From Planctomycetota bacterium (GTDB taxonomy: Bacteria > Planctomycetota > J058), in the NCBI GenBank assembly GCA_023954375.1, contig JAMLIC010000020.1, positions 1 to 64,000 on the forward strand: a DNA stretch of 64,000 nt, written 5' to 3'. The translations under genes and the position numbers were made by a program. The notes below the pieces were generated by a model that made no database searches, was not told the origin of the DNA, and saw only the letters and a list, made by a program, of their open reading frames with translations. Positions 50,905 through 58,694 of this stretch are shown here, piece after piece. The stretch's first letter is position 1. Each line of letters starts with the position of its first letter.

Positions 50905-51690
50905 GTGACGAGGTCGACGGGACCCAGGCTCGATCGGCTGCGACGCCTGCGGCGCCTCGACCGTGCGGCCCTGGCTTGCCTCCTCCTCCTCGCCCTCCTC
51001 GGCCCGCCGCTCTCCGCGCGCGCGGCGTTGCGCCTGGACCCCGTCGCCTGCGTGGCGTTGGCCTGGGAGCGAGGGGGAGGCGGGCCCCGCCAGGTGCTGG
51101 CGAGCCTCTCCGGGCCGCCGCCCTCCGACGTGCTCGACCCGTGGGGGCGCCCCTTCGAGTGGGAGGTCGGGCTGGTCCCCGACCCGGGCGCGCGGGGGAC
51201 GGAGCCGCCCGACTGGCTGCTGGGCTCGACCACGGGCGCCAGGATCACCGGCGGCGGGTCGGCCTTCTTCCGCGCGGTGAGCCGTGGACCGAGCGACAGC
51301 CCGAACGACGACGTGATCGTCGTGGCCCCGCCCCGGAGCGGCGTGCGCCAGGCGCTGGTCGGACGCCCCCTCCTGCCGATGGCGGTCGGCATGTGCTACC
51401 TCGTGCTCGCCTGGGCGCTGCTCCGCCTCCCGCCGCGCCCGGCGCGCAGGCAAAAAGCCCTGGTGGCCCTCGTCGTCGCGGCGCCCGCCGCCCCGGCCGC
51501 CTGGGGACTCGGTCACCTCGAGGTCGCGGCGCCGACCCTGCCCCTGGTCGTCTCTCCCCCGGTCGCCGCCGCTGGCCTGGGGGCGCTGCTCCTGTGCTTC
51601 TCGCTCGCCCTCGCGGTGCGTCTGGGGGCACGGACGGCGACCACACGGCTCCTGAGGGAGACGGCGCGCGCGGGGGAGTGCCGGGAATGA
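50905..51690 (+). CDS. Membrane protein of unknown function
   Basis: 261 residues from GTG 50905 (GGAGG five bases upstream). N-terminal hydrophobic segment (ALACLLLLALLGPPLSARAA), a periplasmic region with SDVLDPWGRPFEWEVGLVPD, the 'DPWG-x-P' motif seen in pseudopilin-like and type II secretion-associated proteins, then three membrane helices (PMAVGMCYLVLAWALL; LVALVVAAPAAPAAWGLG; GLGALLLCFSLALAVRL). Function unknown. The downstream RiPP-precursor promoter overlaps its last codons. Confidence 0.65.
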   Translation: MTRSTGPRLDRLRRLRRLDRAALACLLLLALLGPPLSARAALRLDPVACVALAWERGGGGPRQVLASLSGPPPSDVLDPWGRPFEWEVGLVPDPGARGTEPPDWLLGSTTGARITGGGSAFFRAVSRGPSDSPNDDVIVVAPPRSGVRQALVGRPLLPMAVGMCYLVLAWALLRLPPRPARRQKALVALVVAAPAAPAAWGLGHLEVAAPTLPLVVSPPVAAAGLGALLLCFSLALAVRLGARTATTRLLRETARAGECRE

Positions 51691-51711
51691 CCTGCGCGCC
51701 TCGTCGCTTAG
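51684..51711 (+). promoter_or_regulatory. ECF-type promoter of RiPP precursor 1
   Basis: GGAAT (51684-51688), 18 bases, CTTAG (51707-51711); start near 51,718; ATG 51,743. Confidence 0.75.
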
Positions 51712-51742
51712 GCAGGACCACCACGAGGAGCGGAGCGACCCC

Positions 51743-52051
51743 ATGAAGAGGAACGGATCGATCGTGAGGCTGGTCGGGCCCCTGTCCATCGCGGCCCTGG
51801 CGACCACGGGATGTCCCGACAAGCCGGCCCCGCAGCCGCCGCCGGCGGCGCCTTCGACCCAGGGCGCTGGATCGGCGACCCCCACCACCCAGGGCTCGGC
51901 GTCGTCCTGCAGCGGCGACAAGAGCTCCTGCAGCGGCGACAAGAGCTCCTGCAGCGGCGACAAGAGCTCCTGCAGCGGCGACACGACCGGCCCGACGACG
52001 CAGGGCTCGGGGTCGTCCTGCAGCGGCGACAAGAGCTCCTGCAGCAAGTAG
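51743..52051 (+). CDS. Cys-repeat secreted peptide, probable MNIO RiPP precursor 1
   Basis: 102 residues. A signal sequence with a lipobox-like ATTGC (VRLVGPLSIAALATTGC) is followed by a Pro/Ala linker and then SSCSGDK units: three, a fourth ending GDT, a Thr/Gly linker, one more full unit and the end SSCSK, so six Cys in regular seven-residue spacing. Regular Cys repeats on an exported peptide next to DUF692 and DUF2063 genes are the hallmark of bufferin/HvfA-type metallophores, whose cysteines the MNIO enzyme modifies. The SSCSGDK repeat differs from the EGKCG type. Has its own ECF promoter. Confidence 0.75.
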   Translation: MKRNGSIVRLVGPLSIAALATTGCPDKPAPQPPPAAPSTQGAGSATPTTQGSASSCSGDKSSCSGDKSSCSGDKSSCSGDTTGPTTQGSGSSCSGDKSSCSK

Positions 52052-52062
52052 ATACCTCGTCG

Positions 52063-52090
52063 GGAATGCCGGGCGGTCGTCAGGACTTAT
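52063..52090 (+). promoter_or_regulatory. ECF-type promoter of RiPP precursor 2 and the DUF692/DUF2063 genes
   Basis: GGAAT (52063-52067), 18 bases, CTTAT (52086-52090); start near 52,097; ATG 52,126. Confidence 0.75.
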
Positions 52091-52125
52091 GTTATGCCGT
52101 CCGGCGTGAAGCCGAGGGAGTCAAC

Positions 52126-52335
52126 ATGAAGAGCGGTTCCATCGTCAAGCTCGTGGGGGCCATGTCCATCGCCGCCCTCGCGGTGACCGGTTGCAAGAGC
52201 AGCGGCTCAGGCACGGAGTCCGGCGGGTCGACCGCGACGACGCAGGGCTCGGCGTCATCCTGCAGCGGCGACAAGAGCTCCTGCAGCGGCGACAAGAGCT
52301 CCTGCAGCGGCGACAAGAGCTCCTGCAGCAAGTGA
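52126..52335 (+). CDS. Cys-repeat secreted peptide, probable MNIO RiPP precursor 2
   Basis: 69 residues, with GAGGGAG a few bases before ATG 52126. Same plan as precursor 1: signal sequence with AVTGC (VKLVGAMSIAALAVTGC), short Ser/Gly/Thr linker, three SSCSGDK units and terminal SSCSK (four repeat Cys). A 13-bp hairpin follows at 52,348-52,380 before the oxidase gene. As in precursor 1, the Cys after the signal core could be lipidated or simply lie after the cleavage site. Confidence 0.78.
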   Translation: MKSGSIVKLVGAMSIAALAVTGCKSSGSGTESGGSTATTQGSASSCSGDKSSCSGDKSSCSGDKSSCSK

Positions 52336-52347
52336 AGGATCTCCCGG

Positions 52348-52380
52348 CCACGCGGCAGGGGGGATCTCCCTGCCGCGTGG
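52348..52380 (+). terminator. Hairpin between precursor 2 and the MNIO gene
   Basis: Perfect 13-bp stem (CCACGCGGCAGGG / CCCTGCCGCGTGG, 52348-52360 with 52368-52380), 7-base loop. Likely a partial terminator or stabiliser that keeps precursor mRNA in excess over enzyme mRNA. Confidence 0.6.
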
Positions 52381-52391
52381 GCGGAGGTGAC

Positions 52392-53240
52392 ATGCGGCGG
52401 CGCCACCCTTCGCTCGGCGCGGGCATCGGCCTGCGTCGGGAGCACTACGAGGCCCTCCCCGAGACCGCGCGCGCGCTCGACTGGGTGGAGATCACCCCCG
52501 AGAACCACATGCGCGCGGGCGGCCGGGCCCGCCGCGCGCTCGACCGCTGCCGCGAACGCTGGCCGGTCGTGCCTCACGGCGTGTCGCTGAACCTCGGCGG
52601 CCTCGAGCCCCTCGACCCGGAGTACCTCGAGGACCTGCGGCGGCTCTGCGCGGCGCTGGACGCGCCCTTCTTCACCGACCACCTGTGCTACTCCCGGGTC
52701 GAGGGCGTCTACCTGCACGACCTGCTGCCCTTGCCCTTCAACGAGGCGGCGGTCGACCACGTCGTGCCGAGGGCGCGCGAGGCGCAGGAGCGCGTGGGCC
52801 GGCGGCTGCTCCTGGAGAACGCCACCTACTACGCGGTGATGCCCGGGCAGACGCTCGGCGAGGCGGCGTTCCTCACCGCGGTGCTGGAGCAGGCCGACTG
52901 CGGGCTGCTCCTCGACGTGAACAACGTCCACGTGAACGCGCGCAACCACGGCTACGACCCCGTGGCGTTCATCGACGCGCTGCCGCTCGACCGGGTCGCG
53001 CAGGTGCACCTCGCCGGCCACGAGGTCGGCCCGCACATGCTCGTGGACACGCACGAGGGCCCCGTGCCCGAGCCGGTGTGGGCGCTCTACGAGCACGTCC
53101 TCTCCCGCGTGGGCCCCGTCTCCACCCTCGTGGAGTGGGACCAGGACGTCCCCGGGGTCGAGGAGGTCCTGGCGCAGGCCGACCGGGCCCGGGCCCTGCT
53201 CGCGGCGGCCGACGCGCGCCGCGTCGCGGGGGTCCGGTGA
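52392..53240 (+). CDS. DUF692 multinuclear non-heme iron oxidase (MNIO)
   Basis: 282 residues, GGAGG before ATG 52392. TIM-barrel DUF692 family, to which MbnB and bufferin/HvfB enzymes belong. Predicted metal ligands are in place: His62 (PHGVSLNLGG), His97 (FFTDHLCY), Glu142 (LLENATYY), Asp175/Asn178/His180 (LLLDVNNVHVNARN), His206 and His210 (QVHLAGHEVG), Asp219/His221 (VDTHEGP) and Glu248 (LVEWDQD). Such enzymes oxidise Cys of a precursor to oxazolone/thioamide or related heterocycles. It overlaps the DUF2063 gene. Confidence 0.9.
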   Translation: MRRRHPSLGAGIGLRREHYEALPETARALDWVEITPENHMRAGGRARRALDRCRERWPVVPHGVSLNLGGLEPLDPEYLEDLRRLCAALDAPFFTDHLCYSRVEGVYLHDLLPLPFNEAAVDHVVPRAREAQERVGRRLLLENATYYAVMPGQTLGEAAFLTAVLEQADCGLLLDVNNVHVNARNHGYDPVAFIDALPLDRVAQVHLAGHEVGPHMLVDTHEGPVPEPVWALYEHVLSRVGPVSTLVEWDQDVPGVEEVLAQADRARALLAAADARRVAGVR

Positions 53241-53980
53241 GCCTCGGGCCGTTCTTCGCGGCCACGGCGGAGCTGTTCCGCGGGGCGGCGCGGCCGGACG
53301 AGGCCGCGCGCCGGCTGCGCGAGCGCTTCCCGGGCTGGGAGCCGCCGCTGCCGCGGGTCGAGCACCTGGCCGGGGCCGTGTTCGGCCGCATCCGCGGCCT
53401 CCTCGGCGCGCTCTACCCGGTCACGCGCGAGGCGCTCGCGCCCTCGACCTGGGAGGCCCTCGTCGAGCGCTACTACGCGCTGCGCCCGGCCGCGGTGGGG
53501 TACGAGATCAACGCCGCCGGCGCGGCCTTCCCGGGCGTGCTCGAGCCGCTCGTCGCCGAGCTGGGGCTGCCGCCCTTCCTCCCGGCGCTCGCGCGGCTCG
53601 AGTGGACGCGCTACGCCGTGTTCGCCTCGGCGGCGGAGGTGCCGGCGCGCGTGGACCGGCTCTCGCTCAACCCCACCGCGGAGGCGCTCGAGCACGCGTG
53701 GCGCCTCGCCGAGTACGTCGAGCGCGCGGCGCCGCGCGGCGCGCCGTCCCCCGGTGAGGAGGTCGTCCTCGTGTGGCGGCGGGCCGACAGCGCCCGCGCC
53801 CGGCACGCGGCGGCCGACGCCCGCGCGCTCCTCGCCGTCAAGCTGGCGGTCGAGGGGCTCGACCCGGTCGAGGTCGCGCGCGCGGCGGGGGTGCCGCGCG
53901 AGCAGGTGCTCGCGGCGATCGCCGAGCAGGTCGCGGCCGGCCTGCTCCTCGCCCCGGCCCCTCCGCCGCTCGACGGTTGA
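53237..53980 (+). CDS. DUF2063 RiPP-recognition partner of the MNIO
   Basis: 247 residues from GTG 53237 (4-base overlap). N-terminal DUF2063 region (VFGRIRGLLGALYPVTREAL, WEALVERYYALRPAAVGYEI, FPGVLEPLVAELGLPPFLPA, LARLEWTRYAVFASA) and C-terminal winged-helix-like part (LAVKLAVEGLDPVEVARAAG). DUF2063/MbnC-type proteins bind the precursor leader and present it to the DUF692 enzyme. No exporter or DoxX gene follows; the next gene is convergent. Confidence 0.88.
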   Translation: MSLGPFFAATAELFRGAARPDEAARRLRERFPGWEPPLPRVEHLAGAVFGRIRGLLGALYPVTREALAPSTWEALVERYYALRPAAVGYEINAAGAAFPGVLEPLVAELGLPPFLPALARLEWTRYAVFASAAEVPARVDRLSLNPTAEALEHAWRLAEYVERAAPRGAPSPGEEVVLVWRRADSARARHAAADARALLAVKLAVEGLDPVEVARAAGVPREQVLAAIAEQVAAGLLLAPAPPPLDG

Positions 53981-54000
53981 GGGCGGCGCTCGACCCGCCC

Positions 54001-55449
54001 TCACGGCCTGGCCGGTCGCGCGCCGTCGAGGACGGAGCGCCCTCCGACCCACAGGAAGCCCAGCGCGAAGAGGACGAGCAGGGGCGCCGCGGCCCCCTGG
54101 CCGCGCGTGAGGTCCCAGGCCGCGCCCAGCCCGCAGTAAGCCGCGAGCGCGAGCTCCAGCGCGGTCTCCGCGCCGGAGCGCCGGGCCGTGTAGCGCCGGG
54201 TCGGGGCGGCGCCCTGCTTGGGGGTGCGCACGAACTCCCCCCCAGGCCTGAAGAGCCCGGTCAGGTAGGCCAGCCCGTTGGACAGCGAGAGGCCCAGGCA
54301 GAGCGCGAACGCCAGGGGGACCAGCGCCAGCCCCTCCAGCGCCTCGCGGGCGCCGCGACGCGCCTGGCCGACGAGCAGGAACGCCCCCACGCCCAGGGTC
54401 GAGCCCCAGAAGACCCAGCCCGAGGCGGCCCGCAGGAGGGGCAGCCGCTCGAGCGCGCCCGCCAGCACCGCGGGGACGGCCAGCAGCGCGAGGCACAGCG
54501 CCAGCACGTACGCGCCGTTGAGCAGCAGGTGCGCGGTCGCCTCCACCCGGGTCGCGAGCGACACGCCGGGGGCCGACCAGACCCGCGCCAGGAGCTTGCG
54601 CGCCGTCTGGGCGGACCCCTGCACCCAGCGACGCTGCTGGGAGCGGAAGGCCGCCATGTCCGCGGGCAGCTCGCCGGGGGCGGCCAGGTCGTCCATGAAC
54701 ACGAAGCGCCAGCCCACGAGCTGCGCGCGGATGGACAGGTCCAGGTCCTCCGTGAGCGTGTCCGACGCCCAGCCGCCGGCCGCCTCGATCGCCGAGCGGC
54801 GCAGCACCCCCGCCGTGCCGTTGAAGTTGAACGGCCGGCCGCTGCGGTGGCGCGCCTCCTGCTCGACGAGGAAGTGGCCGTCGAGGAGCAGCGCCTGGAC
54901 CCGGGTGAGGAGGGAGCGGCCGCGGTTCGCGTGGTCCCAGCGGGCCTGGACCAGCCCCACCGAGGGGTGGCCGAAGTGCGCCACCGCGCGGCCCAGGAAG
55001 TCGGGCGGCGGGACGAAATCCGCGTCGAAGATGGCCATGAGCTCGCCGCGCGCGAGGGTCAGCCCATGGGCCAGGGCCCCGGCCTTGTAGCCGGTGCGCG
55101 AAGGCCGGCGGACGACGCGGACGTCCAGCCCCTCGGTGCGGAGGGTCTCCGCGGCGCGGTCCAGGAGGTCGCGCGTCTCGTCGCTCGAGTCGTCGAGGAC
55201 CTGCACCTCGAAGCGGTCGCGCGGGTAGTCGAAGCGCGCCACCGCCTCGACGCAGGCGACGGCGACCGTCGCCTCGTTGTAGACCGGGAGCTGCACGGTG
55301 ACGAACGGCAGCGCCGCCGAGGCCGGGGACCGGCGCCGGCGGAACAGGGCCAGGAGGGCGAGGAGCTGGGCGCGATGGAGGCCGACGGCGGTGAGGAGGG
55401 CGAGCAGGCCCAGCACCCCCACCCCCGTCGCGAGCTGCAGCGCTTGCAT
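54001..55449 (-). CDS. Cellulose-synthase-like GT2 membrane glycosyltransferase
   Basis: 482 residues. N-terminal membrane helix, then a GT-A domain: PFVTVQLPVYNEATVAVACV, VQVLDDSSDETRDLLDRAAE, KAGALAHGLTLARGELMAIF with DADFVPPPDF, GTAGVLRRSAIEAAGGW, SDTLTEDLDLSIRAQLVGWR and QQRRWVQGS (Q-x2-RW), i.e. a processive inverting family 2 enzyme, followed by several transmembrane helices. It probably polymerises or exports an envelope polysaccharide. Monocistronic, with its own ECF promoter about ten bases before a short leader. Confidence 0.85.
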   Translation of the reverse strand: MQALQLATGVGVLGLLALLTAVGLHRAQLLALLALFRRRRSPASAALPFVTVQLPVYNEATVAVACVEAVARFDYPRDRFEVQVLDDSSDETRDLLDRAAETLRTEGLDVRVVRRPSRTGYKAGALAHGLTLARGELMAIFDADFVPPPDFLGRAVAHFGHPSVGLVQARWDHANRGRSLLTRVQALLLDGHFLVEQEARHRSGRPFNFNGTAGVLRRSAIEAAGGWASDTLTEDLDLSIRAQLVGWRFVFMDDLAAPGELPADMAAFRSQQRRWVQGSAQTARKLLARVWSAPGVSLATRVEATAHLLLNGAYVLALCLALLAVPAVLAGALERLPLLRAASGWVFWGSTLGVGAFLLVGQARRGAREALEGLALVPLAFALCLGLSLSNGLAYLTGLFRPGGEFVRTPKQGAAPTRRYTARRSGAETALELALAAYCGLGAAWDLTRGQGAAAPLLVLFALGFLWVGGRSVLDGARPARP

Positions 55450-55466
55450 GGTCTCCCCGGGCGGCT

Positions 55467-55494
55467 CTAATCACCGGTGGCGGCGACGCATTCC
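55467..55494 (-). promoter_or_regulatory. ECF-type promoter of the GT2 membrane enzyme
   Basis: Minus strand: GGAAT (55494-55490), 18 bases, ATTAG (55471-55467); start near 55,460; ATG 55,449. Confidence 0.75.
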
Positions 55495-55523
55495 TCCGGG
55501 AGTCGCTGGCGCGGCGTCGCCCG

Positions 55524-55551
55524 GGAATGCCGCGCCCCGGCCGCCGGTTGG
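55524..55551 (+). promoter_or_regulatory. ECF-type promoter of the TPR kinase gene
   Basis: GGAAT (55524-55528), 18 bases, GTTGG (55547-55551); start near 55,558; GGAGG and GTG 55,595 follow. Divergent from the GT2 promoter. Confidence 0.75.
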
Positions 55552-55594
55552 AGCGGGCGCAAGGACCGCCCGTCCGGCTGCTGGAGGGCCCGCC

Positions 55595-57823
55595 GTGTCT
55601 CCAGGGGCCGGAGATCGACGCATCGTCGGCGGCTGCGAGCTGCTCAGCCCCCTGGGACGTGGGGCCTCGGGCCAGGTGTTCCTGAGCCGCCGGACGAGCG
55701 ACGGGGAGCTCGTCGCCGTCAAGCTCCTCCACGACGCCGACCCGGACGCGGTCGAGCGCTTCCGGCGGGAGGTGGAGGTCCTGTCGCGCCTACGTCACCC
55801 GTCGATCCTCGGTGTGCTGGCCCACGGGACCTTCCAGGGGCGCCCGTACCTGGTGCTGAAGTACTGCCCTGGAGCGACGCTGAGGCAGCACCTGGAGGCC
55901 CGGGGGCGGCTGCCGGTGACCGACGCGGCGCGCCTCGTCCTCCAGCTCGCGCAGGCCCTGGACCACGCGCACGCGCACGGGGTGGTGCATCGCGACGTGA
56001 AGCCCGCCAACGTCATCCTGGACGCCCGGTCGCGGCGCGCGCGGCTGATCGACTTCGGCGTCGCGCACGACGTCGCGGGCCCGCGCCTCACGCGCACGGG
56101 CGACCTCCTGGGCACACCGCTCTACATGGCCCCGGAGCAGCTCCGCGGACAGCGGGGCGCGGACCCCCGGGTCGACGTCTACGCCCTGGGGGCGCTGTTC
56201 TACGAGTGCGCGACCGGCGCGCCGCCCTACACCGCGCGGACGGCCGTGGAGCTGGCGCACAAGCACGCCGCGGGGCCTCCGACCCCGCCCACGGCGCTCG
56301 TCCCCGGGCTCCCGCGGCCGCTCGATCGCATCTGCCTCGCCGCCCTGGAGGCGGACCCGAGCCGCCGGACCGCCTCGGCGCGGGAGCTGGCGGCCGCCCT
56401 GGAGGGCCTCCTCGCCTCGCCCGACGCGCCCGACTGCGAGGCGGACGGCGGCGCGTCGCCGCGCCGCGCTCGTCGCCCCCTGCTCGCAGCGGCCGCGGGC
56501 GTCGCCGCGCTCGCCCTCGCGGGCTGGGGCCTCGCCTCCCGCCACGCCCGCCGGCAGGAGCCGCTCGATCCCGGCGAGGTCGTGGGGGTCCTCGAGGCCC
56601 CTCCCCCGGCGCCCTCGCCGCCGCCTTCGCCGCACGAGCGCGCCCCGGCGCACGCGGCCGACGAGCGGGGCGCGGCGCTCGAGCGGCTCCTCGCGCGCGC
56701 GCTGCCCCTCGACGGCCTGGAGCCCGACCCGGCCGCCCGACGCGCCTTCCCCGACGCGGCCCGCCGGCTGGCGCAGGAGCTCCCTGGCGACCCGCGCGCG
56801 GCGCGCCTGCGCGCGATCGCGCGGCTCCTGGAGGGCGGCGACGAGCTGGAGGCGCGCGCCGAGCTGGCCAGGCTCGCGTCGGCCACGCCGGTTGCAGGCG
56901 AGCTGGTCCAGCACTGGCTCGGGCGGCTGTGCTTCGCCCTGGGCTTCGAGCGGGCCGCCTACGACGCGCTCGTGCCCGCCGCCGAGGCGCGGGACGCGAG
57001 CGCGGCGGTCCGGCTCTCCGCGCTGCTGCTCCTGCTCAAGGCCGCGCCGCCCGTGCGCGATCCTGCCCTGGCGCTGACGTTCGCCGACGCGCTGCTGGAC
57101 CCGCCGTCGACGCACCCGCCGAGGTTCCTGGTCCACGGCCTGCGCGGCGACGTGCTCCTCGCCCTCGAGCGCAGGGAAGAGGCGGCGACCGCCTACGAGG
57201 AGGCCAGGCGCCTCGTGCCCCGCCCCGACCTGGCCGCGCACTTCGAGCTGAAGGCGCGGCTGGCGCGGAGCGGCGAGCTCCCCCGCGAGGAGGCGGGCCG
57301 CCGCGTGCCGCTCGTCCTCCCGATCGGACGGCGGACGCGCCTGCTCGCCCGCCTCGACGACGACGGCTGGCCGGGCGGCGTGGCGGAGCGGGCGGGGCGC
57401 CTGGCCGGGGAGGCCGCCGAGCGGGGAGACCCGGACGGCGCGGCGCTCCTCTGGCTCCGCGCCGCCGCGGCCGAGCGCGGCCCGGGCGAGGCCGAGCGCC
57501 GGCGGGAGGCGCTCGAGCGGGGCCTCGCGGCCGCCGCCGCGCCGGACATCCGCGCCCTGCTCGGGCGCGCGCTGGCGCGGGCCCTCCTCGAGCCAGGCGC
57601 CGGGCGCGCGGAGGCAGGGCGGGTCGAGGGGCTCGTGTCGGTCGACGAGGCGCTGGTGACGCCCGGCGAGCGCGCCGAGGCCTTGCTCCTGCTGGCGCGG
57701 GCCCGGGCGAGCCAGGGCCTCCTCGATGAGGCGCAGCGCCTGCTCGAGCGCGCCGGGGCGGTCGGCGCGCGTGACGGGAGGGAGCTCGCGGCAGCCCAGG
57801 CGTTGCTCTCGTCACCTCGCTGA
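55595..57823 (+). CDS. Membrane Ser/Thr kinase with TPR-like C-terminus
   Basis: 742 residues from GTG 55595 (GGAGG spaced 7). Hanks kinase at the N-terminus: GRGASG loop, Lys43, HRDVKPAN 132-139, DFG 153-155, GTPLYMAPEQLRG. One transmembrane helix (about 290-310, PLLAAAAGVAALALAGWGL) and a long Ala/Arg-rich helical region with TPR character (LALTFADALLDPPSTHPPRF, VLLALERREEAATAYEEARR). Should signal across the membrane in the same stress programme; third kinase of this block's style. End of the ECF-controlled stretch. Confidence 0.87.
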   Translation: MSPGAGDRRIVGGCELLSPLGRGASGQVFLSRRTSDGELVAVKLLHDADPDAVERFRREVEVLSRLRHPSILGVLAHGTFQGRPYLVLKYCPGATLRQHLEARGRLPVTDAARLVLQLAQALDHAHAHGVVHRDVKPANVILDARSRRARLIDFGVAHDVAGPRLTRTGDLLGTPLYMAPEQLRGQRGADPRVDVYALGALFYECATGAPPYTARTAVELAHKHAAGPPTPPTALVPGLPRPLDRICLAALEADPSRRTASARELAAALEGLLASPDAPDCEADGGASPRRARRPLLAAAAGVAALALAGWGLASRHARRQEPLDPGEVVGVLEAPPPAPSPPPSPHERAPAHAADERGAALERLLARALPLDGLEPDPAARRAFPDAARRLAQELPGDPRAARLRAIARLLEGGDELEARAELARLASATPVAGELVQHWLGRLCFALGFERAAYDALVPAAEARDASAAVRLSALLLLLKAAPPVRDPALALTFADALLDPPSTHPPRFLVHGLRGDVLLALERREEAATAYEEARRLVPRPDLAAHFELKARLARSGELPREEAGRRVPLVLPIGRRTRLLARLDDDGWPGGVAERAGRLAGEAAERGDPDGAALLWLRAAAAERGPGEAERRREALERGLAAAAAPDIRALLGRALARALLEPGAGRAEAGRVEGLVSVDEALVTPGERAEALLLLARARASQGLLDEAQRLLERAGAVGARDGRELAAAQALLSSPR

Positions 57824-58421
57824 GGCTGGAGGAGGGGGGCGACGCGGTGTCGGCCTCGGGACGACGTCCAGGCAGTCGGTAGGCGCCAGGGGCTCGACCA
57901 GCGCAACCTGACTCAGCTCGGCGAGTCGCTGCTCGCTCACCTCCCGGCGCGGCCGGCGGTGCACGCCATGTCTGTCGAGCAGCCAGACCTCGCGCTCGCC
58001 GCGGTCGCCTATGCCGCGACCTTGCGCGAGCACGCCGGACACCCGGCGGTGCTCGACCTGGTCGTCACCCGGGGACGCCCGTGGCCAATGGCACCAATGG
58101 CGCCGGTGGCCTAGCGGTCTGGCAGCGGTTCTTGCGCTGAGCTAAACAGCTGCGTCGCCTGCGCGAAGCTCACCTTCGTGGCCAGCCGGGTCATGGCCAG
58201 CCGGATCATGAGGCTCACCAGGCCGAAGCACCCGTCCGACGGGATCTCGAGCAGACGGTGCGTCTTCAAGCTGCTGCTCTTCCGCGACACGGACCTGGTG
58301 GACCTGCGCCGGCTCGTGCGGGCCCCGCGCCTTGGACCTCGACCACGCCTGGGTCAGGGAGCACCTCGCTGGGCGCGGGTCGTCCGCGACCACGGCCCCG
58401 CGCGCCGCTGATCGCGCGCGC
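57824..58421. other. Gap with probable gene debris
   Basis: About 600 bases with no convincing intact gene. On the minus strand a short frame ending at TAG 58111-58113 reads LLEIPSDGCFGLVSLMIRLA and RLATKVSFAQATQLFS, which has a protein-like, faintly transposase-like look (ISKra4/UPF0236-type N-terminus), but is too short to name. Another short minus-strand frame (57812-58042) is unrecognised. No terminal inverted repeats found. I read it as eroded sequence at the edge of the accessory block. Confidence 0.3.
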
Positions 58422-58694
58422 TCAGGGCGTGGCGGGCGCCTCGGCGGCGAGCGCGAGGGCGCAGACCGCCAGCAGGCGCGCGCCCAGCGGCGACGCGGCG
58501 ACCGCCTGCGCCTCGCGCGCCAGGTCGCGCGCGCGCGCGGCGGCGCCCTCTCGCAGGGCGCGCCGCGCCGCGCTCCGCAGCCGGTGGCCCTCGACCAGGA
58601 GCGTCATCACGGGGCGCAGGTCGGCCCCGCAGCGGCCGCAGGTCGGGTCGCTGGCGAGGCGGGCCCGGCACACGGGGCAGCGGGGCCGCTCCAC
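58422..58694 (-). CDS. Small zinc-ribbon protein
   Basis: 90 residues from GTG 58692-58694, sharing one base with the TAG stop of the DnaK-like gene. The N-terminus is a double CxxC ribbon (CPVCRARLASDPTCGRCGAD), followed by helices rich in Ala/Arg. Last gene of the chaperone operon. Possibly a co-chaperone or substrate adaptor, by position only. Confidence 0.7.
   Translation of the reverse strand: MERPRCPVCRARLASDPTCGRCGADLRPVMTLLVEGHRLRSAARRALREGAAARARDLAREAQAVAASPLGARLLAVCALALAAEAPATP

Noticed and set aside
51905..52330. 21-bp repeats as a CRISPR or iteron array
   Set aside because: They are contiguous coding repeats (SSCSGDK) within two small genes.
58085..58140. tRNA-like D-arm sequence GTGGCCTAGCGGTCTGG
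   Set aside because: No anticodon or T-arm follows; not a tRNA.
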